A stretch of 64,000 bases of DNA from Lederbergia citrisecunda (GCF_018343695.1 NZ_JAGYPJ010000001.1:372001-436000); one strand, 5' to 3'. Positions 27,187-36,866 are shown, counted from the stretch's first letter. Notes: generated by a model from the sequence alone, not told the origin. Numbers and translations: made by a program.

Positions 27187-28374
27187 ATGAGGAAGAAAAT
27201 AATATTTGTCATAATAAATATGAACATTGGTGGAACTGAAAAAGCCCTCCTAAATATGATAAACAATATATCTAAGAACCAGTATGAAATAACTATTTTC
27301 ATGCTTGAAAAATATGGTGGTTTCCTAGATCATATTCCATCTGATGTAAAAGTTAAATATTTTAATGGTTATAAAGGTATTAAAGATATTTTAAATAAAC
27401 CTCCTCAACTAGTATCTTTGAAATTTTTAAAAAATGGAAAAGTTTTAAAGGCTATTACAATTATATTGTTACATATTATTACAAAGGTGTTAAATAATAG
27501 AAGTATTTATTTTAAATATGTACTAAGAAAATATCCAGTGCTTAATGAGGAGTATGATATTGCTATAGCTTATGATGGTCCCATGGATTTCATAAGCTAT
27601 TTTGTTTTAAAAAAGATCAGTTCAAGAAAGAAAATCCAATGGATCCACTTCGATGTAACAAAAATAGGGTTTAATCCTAAATTTGCATTAAGTATATATA
27701 GCAGATTTGACAAAATATTTGTTGTTTCTAAAGAAGCGAAAAATCATTTATTATCTCTTGTGCCGACATTAGAAAATAAAACAAAAACGTACCTAAATAC
27801 AACATCACCAAAACTTGTTAGAAAACAAGCAAAAATGGGTGTAGGATTTACAGATTCTTTTGCTGGAATTCGGATTTTAACTGTTGGAAGATTATCAGAA
27901 GAAAAAGGGCAGGATCTAGCAATTCATGTACTAGAAAAATTAGTAAATAAAGGGTATGACGTTAGGTGGTACTGTGTCGGAGAAGGACCTTCAAGGGAAA
28001 AATATGAACAATTAATAAGACAAAAAAACTTGAGAAATCAATTTATTTTATTAGGTTCAGATCCCAATCCCTACACTTACATGGAACAATGCGATATTTA
28101 TGTTCAGCCTTCAAGACATGAAGGATATTGTATAACTTTAATGGAAGCAAGAATTTTGGGTAAACCAATAATTACAACTAATTTTACAGGAGCTAGGGAA
28201 CAAATATCAAACGGCGAGAATGGTTTAATTGTTGATACTGATGATGACGAAATCTATAAAGCAGTAGTGAAATTAATTGAAAATAAAGATTTATGTGAAA
28301 AGTTTTCTACAAATTTAGCTTTAAATAATAACGAAAAAAATAATATAAATTTAGCATTTAATCATATAGTTTAG
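27187..28374 (+). CDS. GT4-family glycosyltransferase
   Basis: GT-B glycosyltransferase, 395 residues. N-terminus IIFVIINMNIGGTEKALLNM, donor half TVGRLSEEKGQDLAIHVLEK, NPYTYMEQCDIYVQPSRHEG and the site EGYCITLMEARILGKP. The same EGYCITLxEAR wording is found in the gene at 32569, its closest relative in the window. The 25 bases before the start hold no good Shine-Dalgarno sequence (GAAAGCGAG only). Very A+T-rich coding, like its neighbours. Confidence 0.81.
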   Translation: MRKKIIFVIINMNIGGTEKALLNMINNISKNQYEITIFMLEKYGGFLDHIPSDVKVKYFNGYKGIKDILNKPPQLVSLKFLKNGKVLKAITIILLHIITKVLNNRSIYFKYVLRKYPVLNEEYDIAIAYDGPMDFISYFVLKKISSRKKIQWIHFDVTKIGFNPKFALSIYSRFDKIFVVSKEAKNHLLSLVPTLENKTKTYLNTTSPKLVRKQAKMGVGFTDSFAGIRILTVGRLSEEKGQDLAIHVLEKLVNKGYDVRWYCVGEGPSREKYEQLIRQKNLRNQFILLGSDPNPYTYMEQCDIYVQPSRHEGYCITLMEARILGKPIITTNFTGAREQISNGENGLIVDTDDDEIYKAVVKLIENKDLCEKFSTNLALNNNEKNNINLAFNHIV

Positions 28375-28404
28375 TTGAAGTTTTCAGAAATGAAAGGTGG
28401 TTAC

Positions 28405-29430
28405 ATGTATCTAATATATATAAGTTCAATCATATTACTGCCACTTATGATCTTGTTATTTAGGAAAAAGTTAATCGTAGGTGTTTGGTCAATTTCAGTT
28501 TTTAATTCTCCATCCATTATTTCCAAAAAAACAAAAGGCAATAGTATGCTGCCTTCATTGCAAGCTTCGGATGTGTCGGATGTTTACGCAGAGTTTGTTG
28601 CTGATCCCTTTATCATTAATCATAACTCAGTTTTCTATATGTTTTTTGAAATTCTGGATAAATCCACAGATAAGGGGATAATAGGGCTAGCAACCAGTAG
28701 AGATGGAAAAGACTGGAGTTATGAAAGAACAGTATTAAAGGAAACCTATCATTTATCGTATCCCTATGTTTTTAAATATAAAGATAACTTTTACATGATA
28801 CCTGAGACATGTGAAACAAACAAAGTTTTGCTATATAAGGCTAAAAGATTCCCATATGAATGGGAAATAGTATCAGAAATGATTCAGGGGAATTATGTTG
28901 ATGCGAGTATTTTTTATTATAAGAATAAGTGGTGGATTATGGCCGGAAAGAGTGGGAAATTGCATCTTTTTTATTCAGACAATTTATATACAAATTGGAT
29001 AGAGCATGTTAAAAGTCCTTTGATAGAGAACAATTATAACATTACTAGGCCGGGAGGAAGGGTGATTGTAGAGAAAAACAATATATTTAGATACACACAA
29101 GACGGGGAACCGAATTATGGGAGTGCTGTACGGGTATTTAAAATTACTCATTTATCAGAAAGGGAATATGAAGAGGAAGAGCTGAGTGTTGTACTCAACG
29201 GCTCTAAAATGAAGGCAGATTGGAAAAAAGACGGTATGCATTCTATTGATCAGTATAAAATTTCAGATAATAATTGGTTAGTAGCTGTAGATGGTCATAA
29301 TTTAGTAAATAAAAACTATTTCTTATGGAAAGTGGATCGTATTTTAGCAAAATTTTTAACTTTTATTAAAGAAAAAAGGTCTAATAAACGATATATAGAG
29401 AAAAATAGAACTAAAACAAGCATAACATGA
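28405..29430 (+). CDS. GINT1-like glycosyltransferase/beta-propeller domain protein
   Basis: Resembles the N-terminal domain of glucosamine inositolphosphorylceramide transferase (GINT1), a five-bladed propeller related to GH43, seen in bacterial glycan loci; 341 residues. Segments: FVADPFIINHNSVFYMFFEI, LATSRDGKDWSYERTVL, HLSYPYVFKYKDNFYMIPET and KAKRFPYEWE. A single hydrophobic N-terminal helix (about 3-20) suggests membrane attachment. ATG 28405 follows AAAGGTGG; a TTG at 28375 has no such site. Its reaction is unproven in bacteria. Confidence 0.7.
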   Translation: MYLIYISSIILLPLMILLFRKKLIVGVWSISVFNSPSIISKKTKGNSMLPSLQASDVSDVYAEFVADPFIINHNSVFYMFFEILDKSTDKGIIGLATSRDGKDWSYERTVLKETYHLSYPYVFKYKDNFYMIPETCETNKVLLYKAKRFPYEWEIVSEMIQGNYVDASIFYYKNKWWIMAGKSGKLHLFYSDNLYTNWIEHVKSPLIENNYNITRPGGRVIVEKNNIFRYTQDGEPNYGSAVRVFKITHLSEREYEEEELSVVLNGSKMKADWKKDGMHSIDQYKISDNNWLVAVDGHNLVNKNYFLWKVDRILAKFLTFIKEKRSNKRYIEKNRTKTSIT

Positions 29431-29452
29431 GAAATCTGTGGAGGTGGGATGA

Positions 29453-30712
29453 TTGATAAAAAAAATTGGACGCTCTATTGAATATTTGTTGAAACCTTAC
29501 TTTAAATGGCGATATTGGAGTACATTATACAGAAATATGGTAAGACAAATTGATTACTTCCCTAGCAATAAAGAAAACAATGAGTGTATTCCTTATATTA
29601 ATAAACCCGGAATTGCATTTTCATTCGATGATAGTTACAGAGTCTATGATTGGTATAAATACGGGAAAGATTTGTTTGGGTATTACGATATTAAAGTAAC
29701 ATTTAATATTAATGGAGTAAACCCTCTAGAGAATTATCGGGAACATACACAACAGGAAATAGATAAATTATTGGAATTGCAGGCGCAAGGCCATGAAATA
29801 GCTCATCACGGATTTAAACATAAGACAACTACTAATTACGCGTTAAAATATGGTGTTGATAGCTGGCTAAAGGATGAAATCGATTCCCTTCTTCATTGGA
29901 TGGAAAATCATTCACACTCTACTACAAATGAAAGATTCAAAAAGCCAGTTTCTTTTGCGTTTCCTCATTTTGTATACAACGAAGAAATTTTAAAGGAAAT
30001 AGTCCCTAAATATTTCAAAGTTGCTCGAGGACATTTATATAAAGACAACTTAACGAACTTTAATGCTGTTGGTTATGTCCCATCGATATGTTTAGATGGT
30101 TATTATTCTTACAGTGCCTACTATTTAAGAAAAATAATCAAGTTGTTAAAAAAAACTGGCAAAAATTTGATCTTAACTTGTCACTCAATATTACCGGAAG
30201 AACATAGTGGGGAACTGTACGGAGTCGGAAAAAAAGCGAGTGAGTGGGGTACCTGGAGAGTATCAACTAGACTAATAAAAACAATTATAGATGAAGCCAA
30301 GAAAAATAATTTGGAATTTTACACAACCTCAGAAATTGCCGGTATTGCCACTTTTATCGACCATAAAATGGAAGAAGCAGTAAGGGAGCATTTGTCTATT
30401 AGTTCCTACAAAGATATAGAGATTAAAGAGCTAATGAAAGTGAAGGAATTAGATTTAAGTAACAAAGGTATTTCTAATCTAGATGGTATTGAATACTTTT
30501 TGAATTTAGAGAAATTAAATCTGCGAAATAATGAATTAAATGATTTTAGATTGCTTAAGAAACTTCCCAAACTTAAAAATGTAAGTATTGATGGCCAGCT
30601 CTCCAAGAAGAAAAAAACATTCGAGGGCTCTTTGTTCACACATTTAAAAGGAAGTTGTGTAATTTTAAGTTTAAACATGATGGCTTTTGGAAATTCATTC
30701 TCTTGTATCTAA
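29453..30712 (+). CDS. Polysaccharide deacetylase-like protein with C-terminal leucine-rich repeats
   Basis: 419 residues. The first 300 carry a NodB-type fold: metal/catalytic Asp pair in AFSFDDSY (about 57-64) and the zinc His pair in GHEIAHHGFKH (about 114-124), which is the HxxxH motif; LILTCHSILPEE may give the last catalytic His. The last part (about 345-390) is SDS22-type leucine-rich repeat: VKELDLSNKGISNLDGIEY, then NLEKLNLRNNELNDF. No signal peptide or membrane helix is seen, so it may act in the cytoplasm on lipid-linked units. TTG start with GGAGGTGG five bases upstream. The C-terminus after residue 390 has no recognised domain. Confidence 0.72.
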   Translation: MIKKIGRSIEYLLKPYFKWRYWSTLYRNMVRQIDYFPSNKENNECIPYINKPGIAFSFDDSYRVYDWYKYGKDLFGYYDIKVTFNINGVNPLENYREHTQQEIDKLLELQAQGHEIAHHGFKHKTTTNYALKYGVDSWLKDEIDSLLHWMENHSHSTTNERFKKPVSFAFPHFVYNEEILKEIVPKYFKVARGHLYKDNLTNFNAVGYVPSICLDGYYSYSAYYLRKIIKLLKKTGKNLILTCHSILPEEHSGELYGVGKKASEWGTWRVSTRLIKTIIDEAKKNNLEFYTTSEIAGIATFIDHKMEEAVREHLSISSYKDIEIKELMKVKELDLSNKGISNLDGIEYFLNLEKLNLRNNELNDFRLLKKLPKLKNVSIDGQLSKKKKTFEGSLFTHLKGSCVILSLNMMAFGNSFSCI

Positions 30713-30754
30713 GTAGAAAGAATTCATTATCAAAATGAGAAAGCGTGTGTGAAA

Positions 30755-32539
30755 ATGAAAGAAACCATCGAAAAAATAATGATTCTTTTTAATGAAAATG
30801 AAAAGAAATTGTTATTATTACTACTTTTTATGATGATCGTTGCAGCTATATTTGAAACATTAGGTATTGGGTTAATCGTTCCCCTTGTAGGAATATTAAC
30901 CAATCCAAAAGTAATCCATGAACAAAAAATCTTATCATATATATATAATCAATTTAACTTTCAAACGACATCAGCCTTTATTGTTTTTGCTGTATTAATG
31001 TTACTATTGGTTTTTGTTGTTAAAAATCTGTATTTACTTTTATTTAACTACACACAAATAAGGATAATTTTAAATCAAAAAGTTAAATTATCTCGTAGAT
31101 TGTTTAAGGAATATTTAACAAAACCCTATACATTCCATATACAACGTAATACAGCTGAATTACTTCGGAATGTAAATAGTGAGGTAAATAGAGTTTGTTA
31201 TGGGATCGTTATTTCCGGGTTTCAATTATTTACGGAGTTTCTTGTCATTACATTTATACTAGCACTGTTAATTGTTACATCACCTTTAGCAACAATTACA
31301 GCTTCCGTCTTATTGGGGGGAAGTGTTTTTTTGTTTTTTAAAACATTCAGGAAAAAAATTAGTCAACTTGGCGAAGAGCAACAAGAAGTAAGTGGCAAGA
31401 TGATTAAATGGGTAAATCAAGGACTTGGTGCGAGTAAGGAAGTTAAGGTATCCGGAAAAGAAGACTTCTTCATTAATAACTTCACCATTCAAAGTCAAAT
31501 TAGTGCTAATAACAGTCGTTTTATGGGAATGTTAGAATATATTCCGCGACTTTTTATAGAAACTCTATTAGTTTCAATTGTTCTCATTACAATGTTAATT
31601 ATTGTGTTTGAAGGTTTGGATACAACGCAGTTAGTTTCAACAATGGCACTCTTTGCGATGGCAGCTTTTCGATTAATGCCTTCAATTACAAAAGTAACAT
31701 CATTACTTACATCGATACGTTATAGTAAACCTGCTTTAACTGTCATTTACAAAGATTTGATTGTAAACAGAACAAACAGTAATCATTTTATTGACGCCAT
31801 CTCGAATAAGGATCATGTTCGATTAATAAAACAGAAAAGACACTTCACAGATTCAATAAAATTAAACGAGGTTTCTTTTAAATACCCGAACCAAACTGAA
31901 TATACAGTTAAAGATATTACATTAACTATTCCAATTGGACGTTCGGTAGCATTTATAGGTGAATCTGGTGCTGGAAAAACTACTATAGTTGATATTATAT
32001 TAGGTCTTTTTCAACCAGATAAAGGTAATATTCTAGTTGATAATAAAAACTTAAATGATCAACTAGACTTATGGCAGCAAAAGATAGGATATATCCCACA
32101 ATCAATATTTCTATCAGATGATACAATCCGTGCAAATGTAGCTTTTGGTGTAGATGATAAGCATATTGATGATAATGAAGTTTGGCGAGCACTTGAACAG
32201 GCTCAATTAATGGAATTTGTAAAAGGATTACCCGATGGATTGGATACAACTGTTGGGGAAAGGGGAGTAAGATTATCGGGAGGCCAACGTCAACGTATCG
32301 GAATTGCTCGAGCCTTATATCATAATCCTGAAATAATTTTTATGGATGAAGCAACATCGGCCCTTGATAATAAAACAGAAAAAGAAATAATGAAATCTAT
32401 TGATAGTCTTAAAGGTGAAAAGACACTAATTATTATTGCTCATAGATTAAGCACAATTGCCAATTGTGATATTGTTTTCAAAATTAACAATGGGAAATTG
32501 GTCTCTGTGGAGAAAAAACTTGGGCGTTCAGCAATATAA
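30755..32539 (+). CDS. PglK/MsbA-type ABC transporter, candidate lipid-linked oligosaccharide flippase
   Basis: 594 residues: six predicted membrane helices in the first 310 residues, then an ATPase domain with Walker A GESGAGKTT (about 390), signature VRLSGGQRQR, Walker [13 protein letters not shown] and switch His in IAHRLSTI. Size and layout are those of PglK, the flippase for bacillosamine-containing lipid-linked glycan in Campylobacter. No Wzx/EpsK flippase is found in the cluster, so it probably fills that role. The ribosome binding site is poor; ATG 30755 and GTG 30749 are both possible. Confidence 0.8.
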   Translation: MKETIEKIMILFNENEKKLLLLLLFMMIVAAIFETLGIGLIVPLVGILTNPKVIHEQKILSYIYNQFNFQTTSAFIVFAVLMLLLVFVVKNLYLLLFNYTQIRIILNQKVKLSRRLFKEYLTKPYTFHIQRNTAELLRNVNSEVNRVCYGIVISGFQLFTEFLVITFILALLIVTSPLATITASVLLGGSVFLFFKTFRKKISQLGEEQQEVSGKMIKWVNQGLGASKEVKVSGKEDFFINNFTIQSQISANNSRFMGMLEYIPRLFIETLLVSIVLITMLIIVFEGLDTTQLVSTMALFAMAAFRLMPSITKVTSLLTSIRYSKPALTVIYKDLIVNRTNSNHFIDAISNKDHVRLIKQKRHFTDSIKLNEVSFKYPNQTEYTVKDITLTIPIGRSVAFIGESGAGKTTIVDIILGLFQPDKGNILVDNKNLNDQLDLWQQKIGYIPQSIFLSDDTIRANVAFGVDDKHIDDNEVWRALEQAQLMEFVKGLPDGLDTTVGERGVRLSGGQRQRIGIARALYHNPEIIFMDEATSALDNKTEKEIMKSIDSLKGEKTLIIIAHRLSTIANCDIVFKINNGKLVSVEKKLGRSAI

Positions 32540-32568
32540 ACATGAGTATTAATAAGTGAGATGATTAA

Positions 32569-33732
32569 ATGAAAAAAATAGTAATTGTTACTCGCCGAAT
32601 GATATTGGGAGGAATAGAGAAGGCATTAATCTCAATGTTAAAGTCTATTCCAGAAGATAAATATGAAATAACTGTTTTAGTAATGGGGAAAGGTGGGGAA
32701 CTTGAAGAAGAAATCCCAAATTATATTAAATTGGACTGTTTATATGGTAACGAAAAAACAACTTTGGAAAAAATATGGAAGAATACAAGAAAAGGAAAAT
32801 TAATTGCGGCAATAAAAATTGCTTGGTTTACATTACTTTCTAAAATGACTAAAAGTATCTTTAAACAAGAATGGTATCATTCAAAAATGCTACCAAAAAG
32901 TAAAATATATTATGATCTTGCGATTGCATACCATGTTCCTGCATCTTTTCCTGTTGTGTTTGTCATGAACAATATAAAAGCCAAATCAAAGATAGCTTGG
33001 ATTCATTCAGATGTATCCAAATATAAAGAGCAGCTTAGATTATATCAAGAGTTTTATGAAAAATACGATAAAATATATTGTGTTTCAAAGGAAGCGATGG
33101 AAAAATTTAATAATATTTATCCTCATCTCCATAATAAGACATCGGTATTTTACAACATAATTGATACGCAACAAGTAGAAGAATTAGCTTCAAGAGAAGG
33201 TGGTTTTTATGATGAATTTGATGGTTTGCGAATACTAACTGTCGGAAGGTTAACAAAAGAGAAAGGTCATGACATAATTCCTGGAGTACTAACAAGATTA
33301 TCGAAAGAGGGTAAAAATATTAGATGGTACTTAATAGGTGACGGAGATTGTCGTTCCGAACTAGAGAATTTGATAATGAAATATAGATTAAAAGATAAAT
33401 TAATTCTTTTAGGACAAAAAATTAACCCTTACCCGTATATTAAACAATGCGATATATATGTCCAACCATCAAGACATGAAGGTTATTGTATAACCCTAGC
33501 AGAAGCTAGAGTTTTAAATAAACCAATCATCACGACAGATTTTGCAGGTTCAAGGGAACAAATTGTCAACGGTCATAATGGTTTAATAATAAAATTTGAT
33601 GAAAACGAAATGTACATGGCAATTAAAACACTCATATATAATCGAAATCTATCTCTTAGGTTTACGGAAAAGTTAAAAAAAACCAACATAATGGATTTAA
33701 ATCAGCTTGAAAGATTATTAGAAAGTGTGTGA
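32569..33732 (+). CDS. GT4-family glycosyltransferase
   Basis: GT-B glycosyltransferase, 387 residues. N-terminus KKIVIVTRRMILGGIEKALI, donor half TVGRLTKEKGHDIIPGVLTR, NPYPYIKQCDIYVQPSRHEG and the site EGYCITLAEARVLNKP. It is most like the gene at 27187; the ABC transporter and two modifying genes lie between them. Cytoplasmic; donor unknown. Confidence 0.82.
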   Translation: MKKIVIVTRRMILGGIEKALISMLKSIPEDKYEITVLVMGKGGELEEEIPNYIKLDCLYGNEKTTLEKIWKNTRKGKLIAAIKIAWFTLLSKMTKSIFKQEWYHSKMLPKSKIYYDLAIAYHVPASFPVVFVMNNIKAKSKIAWIHSDVSKYKEQLRLYQEFYEKYDKIYCVSKEAMEKFNNIYPHLHNKTSVFYNIIDTQQVEELASREGGFYDEFDGLRILTVGRLTKEKGHDIIPGVLTRLSKEGKNIRWYLIGDGDCRSELENLIMKYRLKDKLILLGQKINPYPYIKQCDIYVQPSRHEGYCITLAEARVLNKPIITTDFAGSREQIVNGHNGLIIKFDENEMYMAIKTLIYNRNLSLRFTEKLKKTNIMDLNQLERLLESV

Positions 33733-33776
33733 TTTTGCCATAACCTTAACAATTGTGAACAAGGGAGGTTGGCAAT

Positions 33777-34682
33777 TTGCTATTACCCGATTTAAAACAG
33801 TTTTTGGTTAAATTATTTCAATATTCTAAAGGAAAAATTATAGACAATATACAAGGACGAGAAAAATTAATAAAGGTAATTGAATATACTAGGGGATTAT
33901 ACGTTTATCCTAAAAAAATGCTAGGACGTAAGATATCTTTAAATAACTTGAATAAAACGGATGTTCTGGTATTTGCAGCTCATCCAGATGATGATGTTTT
34001 AGGCTTAGGAACTACCCTTTATAGACATAGTGTAAATGGAGATAATATTAAGGTTGTTTTTATAACTAATGGAACAGGGAGGGGAGGTGAAAGTTGGGCT
34101 GTACATGCACGTGAATCTGAAAAAAAATCAAATATAAGATATAAAGAGGCTGTTCATGCGCTGTCCTTAATAAATATACCTGAGAAAAATATCTATTGCT
34201 TAGGATTCCCTGATGGTGGAACTCAACGTTATCTAAAAAATATTATAGGTGATATTTATTTTCTAATTAATAAATTTAATCCAGGTCGTATATATGTTCA
34301 TTGTATTGAAGGTGGTCATAGAGACCACGATTTGACTAGCTTTGTAGTTAAGTCTTTATGCAAGAAAATCAGTTATGATCAAGTATTTGAATGGACAGAA
34401 TATAATCCAAATCAGTCTTTAGGTGCTCATAATGTGAAATTTTTGCAAACTCATTTATCTACTAATAAAGAAACCAAAATAGATATTTCAGCCAAAGAAC
34501 GAAATCTTAAGAGAAAAATGCTTGCTTGTCATCAATCCCAAGATGTTGAGCAATATTTTTTACAAGGAGAAGCAATACGTATTGCCACTATAGAAAATAT
34601 TGAAAGAGATTTGTATGAGTATTCTCAATTTTCCAAAGGGAAATTACAACCGATAATTGAAGAAGTTAATAAATGTATATAA
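33777..34682 (+). CDS. PIG-L/LmbE-family N-deacetylase
   Basis: Zinc-dependent deacetylase of the PIG-L family, 301 residues; members remove N-acetyl groups from GlcNAc-type sugars. Zinc site AAHPDDDVLGLGTTLYRH (about 62-79; DDD instead of the usual DDE) and the second ligand region EGGHRDHDLTS. No signal peptide. TTG start at 33777 with GGGAGG eight bases upstream. Found next to a kinase-like gene and a second predicted deacetylase (29453), suggesting that free amino groups are formed in the glycan. Confidence 0.82.
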   Translation: MLLPDLKQFLVKLFQYSKGKIIDNIQGREKLIKVIEYTRGLYVYPKKMLGRKISLNNLNKTDVLVFAAHPDDDVLGLGTTLYRHSVNGDNIKVVFITNGTGRGGESWAVHARESEKKSNIRYKEAVHALSLINIPEKNIYCLGFPDGGTQRYLKNIIGDIYFLINKFNPGRIYVHCIEGGHRDHDLTSFVVKSLCKKISYDQVFEWTEYNPNQSLGAHNVKFLQTHLSTNKETKIDISAKERNLKRKMLACHQSQDVEQYFLQGEAIRIATIENIERDLYEYSQFSKGKLQPIIEEVNKCI

Positions 34683-34752
34683 TTGAAAAAATTTATGATA
34701 GTATATTTCTCAATTTTATTAATTGAGTTTTATAGCTTCAAAGGAGTTAAAT

Positions 34753-35901
34753 ATGGAATATACGTATTTATTAACCGATTATTCTTTATATATTAACGTA
34801 GAATCAAACGTTTTAAACCTTATGTATTTTTTATTTTTCAGAGCTAATTCCCTCAATTTTCATGAAAGAAAAACAAACATTAAAGTTTTGGATAATTTCG
34901 TTCCTTTACTTAGAGTATGGAGAGTTTTAGAAATTACTTATCTATTTTATAGAAGAAGGAAAATTTATAAGGAGTCAAAAGAATCCTTTCCTTCAATTAC
35001 AACCCCATTTTACGGCCACTGTTTAATGGTACTTCGGTTGGGAGAATATAAAATAATCAATTTTAAGGAAAAGGATGTTACTACCGTCTTTCCGGATCAT
35101 TTTACGATATCTGAGATTGAAAATAATATAAGAAAATTATTAAAATCCCAGGAATGTGTTTTGGCCCCTAGAATAAAAAACTGGAATATTAACTTGCGTT
35201 ATATAAAGGAGTGTTACATTAATCTAAAAAAATCACAATTTAATTATGAAAGCGTCTATAATTTTAACTCCAAGTTATTCCCGGTAATAGAAACAATAAT
35301 GTTTAGTACTGATCCGATTGTAATACCTATAAAACAGTATGTACAAAGCCTAACAAAAAGTACAGAGAAATTAATAAAGGTTTATTGGGATACACCGGAA
35401 TATAATAATTTTCTTGAATTTTATACTTTTATCAAAACTAAACTCATGGAAAATTCAATTGATGGTGAAGTTCTCTTAGTATTATCCCATGGTGATATTT
35501 GGGAAGGTAATATTCTTACAAATAAAAAAATTACGAGTGTAATAGACTGGAATACTATTAATATGAGAAGTTGTAATTTTGATTTATATTTTATTCTATT
35601 TTATAAAGCTGTTTTTAATAATAATTTGCGAACGAAAATAGTTAAGGAATTAATTTCAACTATGAATAGCTTTCAAATATATTTGGTAGAAAACAATAAT
35701 TATTTTTCAACAAAAAAAGATATGATAAGCCAATCAGATATTAACCGGTATCTATTTTATTTAGAGTTTATTCTTCTTAAATTGCAGGAATATCCTAAAA
35801 GTGATGTCGAGCAAGAAAAATTTCTTGGATATTGGATAGATGTTTTTATGTTATTTGAAAAAGTTGTAAAACCCGAAAATACTTTAAATTTAACACATTA
35901 G
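34753..35901 (+). CDS. APH/choline-kinase-like phosphotransferase
   Basis: 382 residues with the aminoglycoside-phosphotransferase/protein-kinase-like active site: catalytic loop LSHGDIWEGNILTNKK (HGDxxxxN, about residue 247) and the metal-binding Asp in SVIDWN about 20 residues later. The N-terminal lobe is diverged and no clear nucleotide loop is seen. ATG 34753 has AAAGGAG upstream; a start at 34723 has none. In this setting it may phosphorylate a sugar of the glycan or a precursor rather than a drug; Kdo and glycan kinases of related fold exist. Function is inferred only. Confidence 0.62.
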   Translation: MEYTYLLTDYSLYINVESNVLNLMYFLFFRANSLNFHERKTNIKVLDNFVPLLRVWRVLEITYLFYRRRKIYKESKESFPSITTPFYGHCLMVLRLGEYKIINFKEKDVTTVFPDHFTISEIENNIRKLLKSQECVLAPRIKNWNINLRYIKECYINLKKSQFNYESVYNFNSKLFPVIETIMFSTDPIVIPIKQYVQSLTKSTEKLIKVYWDTPEYNNFLEFYTFIKTKLMENSIDGEVLLVLSHGDIWEGNILTNKKITSVIDWNTINMRSCNFDLYFILFYKAVFNNNLRTKIVKELISTMNSFQIYLVENNNYFSTKKDMISQSDINRYLFYLEFILLKLQEYPKSDVEQEKFLGYWIDVFMLFEKVVKPENTLNLTH

Positions 35902-35918
35902 TAATGTGTTATTTTTTT
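35892..35918 (+). terminator. Intrinsic terminator within the EPS cluster
   Basis: AACACATT (35892-35899) pairs with AATGTGTT (35903-35910), followed by A and seven T. The hairpin overlaps the stop of the kinase-like gene. It would end transcription here unless overridden, for example by the EAR. Confidence 0.7.
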
Positions 35919-35951
35919 GCACTTCATTTTTGTTTAACGAGGTAAAAATCA

Positions 35952-36815
35952 ATGTCATTAAAAGAAACTTTAAAAAAGAACAAATACTCACATTCGTTAA
36001 TTAGAAAAATAAGAAAAGTACAATATATTTTTTTTCCCTATCTTATTTCAATTATTATTTTCAATCTAAAAAAAATCACTAGAATGATGGGAATTAATAA
36101 AAAAAATCAATATGAAAAGTTAAAAGGTCTAAAAAACAAGCATGAAGGAGAAAGGTGTTTCATTGTTGCGACGGGCCCAAGTTTACAAATTGAGGATCTA
36201 GTAAAACTAAAAAATGAGACTACTTTTAGTATGAATTCAATATGCTTGGCTTTTGAAGATACTGATTGGAGGCCTACTTATTACGGGATTCAGGGAATAC
36301 ATGTATATATGCAGCTAGAGCAATATGTAAAACATCTTGATGTTCAAGGGAAATTCTTTGCAGATACTATATCTCTGCCTTTTTTAAATTCGAATGATTA
36401 TATATACCCGCTTCATTTACTTAACCATGAACATACCCACAAAAAATATAAAACAAAATTTAGTAATAATGCATTTGCCGTTGTCTATGACGGATATTCT
36501 ATAACCTATTCGCTTATACAATTGGCTGTATACATGGGTTTTAAGGAAATTTATCTAATTGGGTTAGATTGTAACTATTCTAAAAATATGAACCATCATT
36601 TTAGAGAGTATGGTTATGTGGATCCAACATTTATGTCTGCTTCCGAAAAAATGATAAGTGCTTTTAAGGTAGCAAAGAAGCATGCTAATGCTCATAATAT
36701 CAAAATTTATAATGCAACAAGGGGGGGGATACTTGAGGTATTTGAAAGGGTAAATCTAGATAAAGTATTAGAAAAAAATAATAAGGGAGCCCCAAAAATA
36801 AAATCTGTCTTATAG
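35952..36815 (+). CDS. DUF115/Maf-like glycosyltransferase (first of a tandem pair)
   Basis: 287 residues. Central motif CFIVATGPSLQIEDL (about 74-88), MNSICLAFEDTDWRPTYYGI, and GYSITYSLIQLAVYMGFKEI followed by YLIGLDCNYSK. These are the glycine-rich nucleotide loop and the second half of the DUF115 (Maf) fold, which is related to GT42 sialyltransferases using CMP-activated sugars. The N-terminal 40 residues are basic and hydrophobic, fitting peripheral membrane binding. The gene starts 33 bases after the internal terminator. With the CMP-Kdo genes downstream, a Kdo transferase role is a reasonable guess. Confidence 0.7.
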   Translation: MSLKETLKKNKYSHSLIRKIRKVQYIFFPYLISIIIFNLKKITRMMGINKKNQYEKLKGLKNKHEGERCFIVATGPSLQIEDLVKLKNETTFSMNSICLAFEDTDWRPTYYGIQGIHVYMQLEQYVKHLDVQGKFFADTISLPFLNSNDYIYPLHLLNHEHTHKKYKTKFSNNAFAVVYDGYSITYSLIQLAVYMGFKEIYLIGLDCNYSKNMNHHFREYGYVDPTFMSASEKMISAFKVAKKHANAHNIKIYNATRGGILEVFERVNLDKVLEKNNKGAPKIKSVL

Positions 36816-36866
36816 AATTGGAAATTAACATTATAAAACAATGAACTATCTAAGGTGGTGAAAGGT

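Noticed and set aside
34710-34734. CTCAATT/AATTGAG hairpin before the APH-like gene
   Set aside because: Too A+T-rich and short, with a weak T-tract, to call a terminator.
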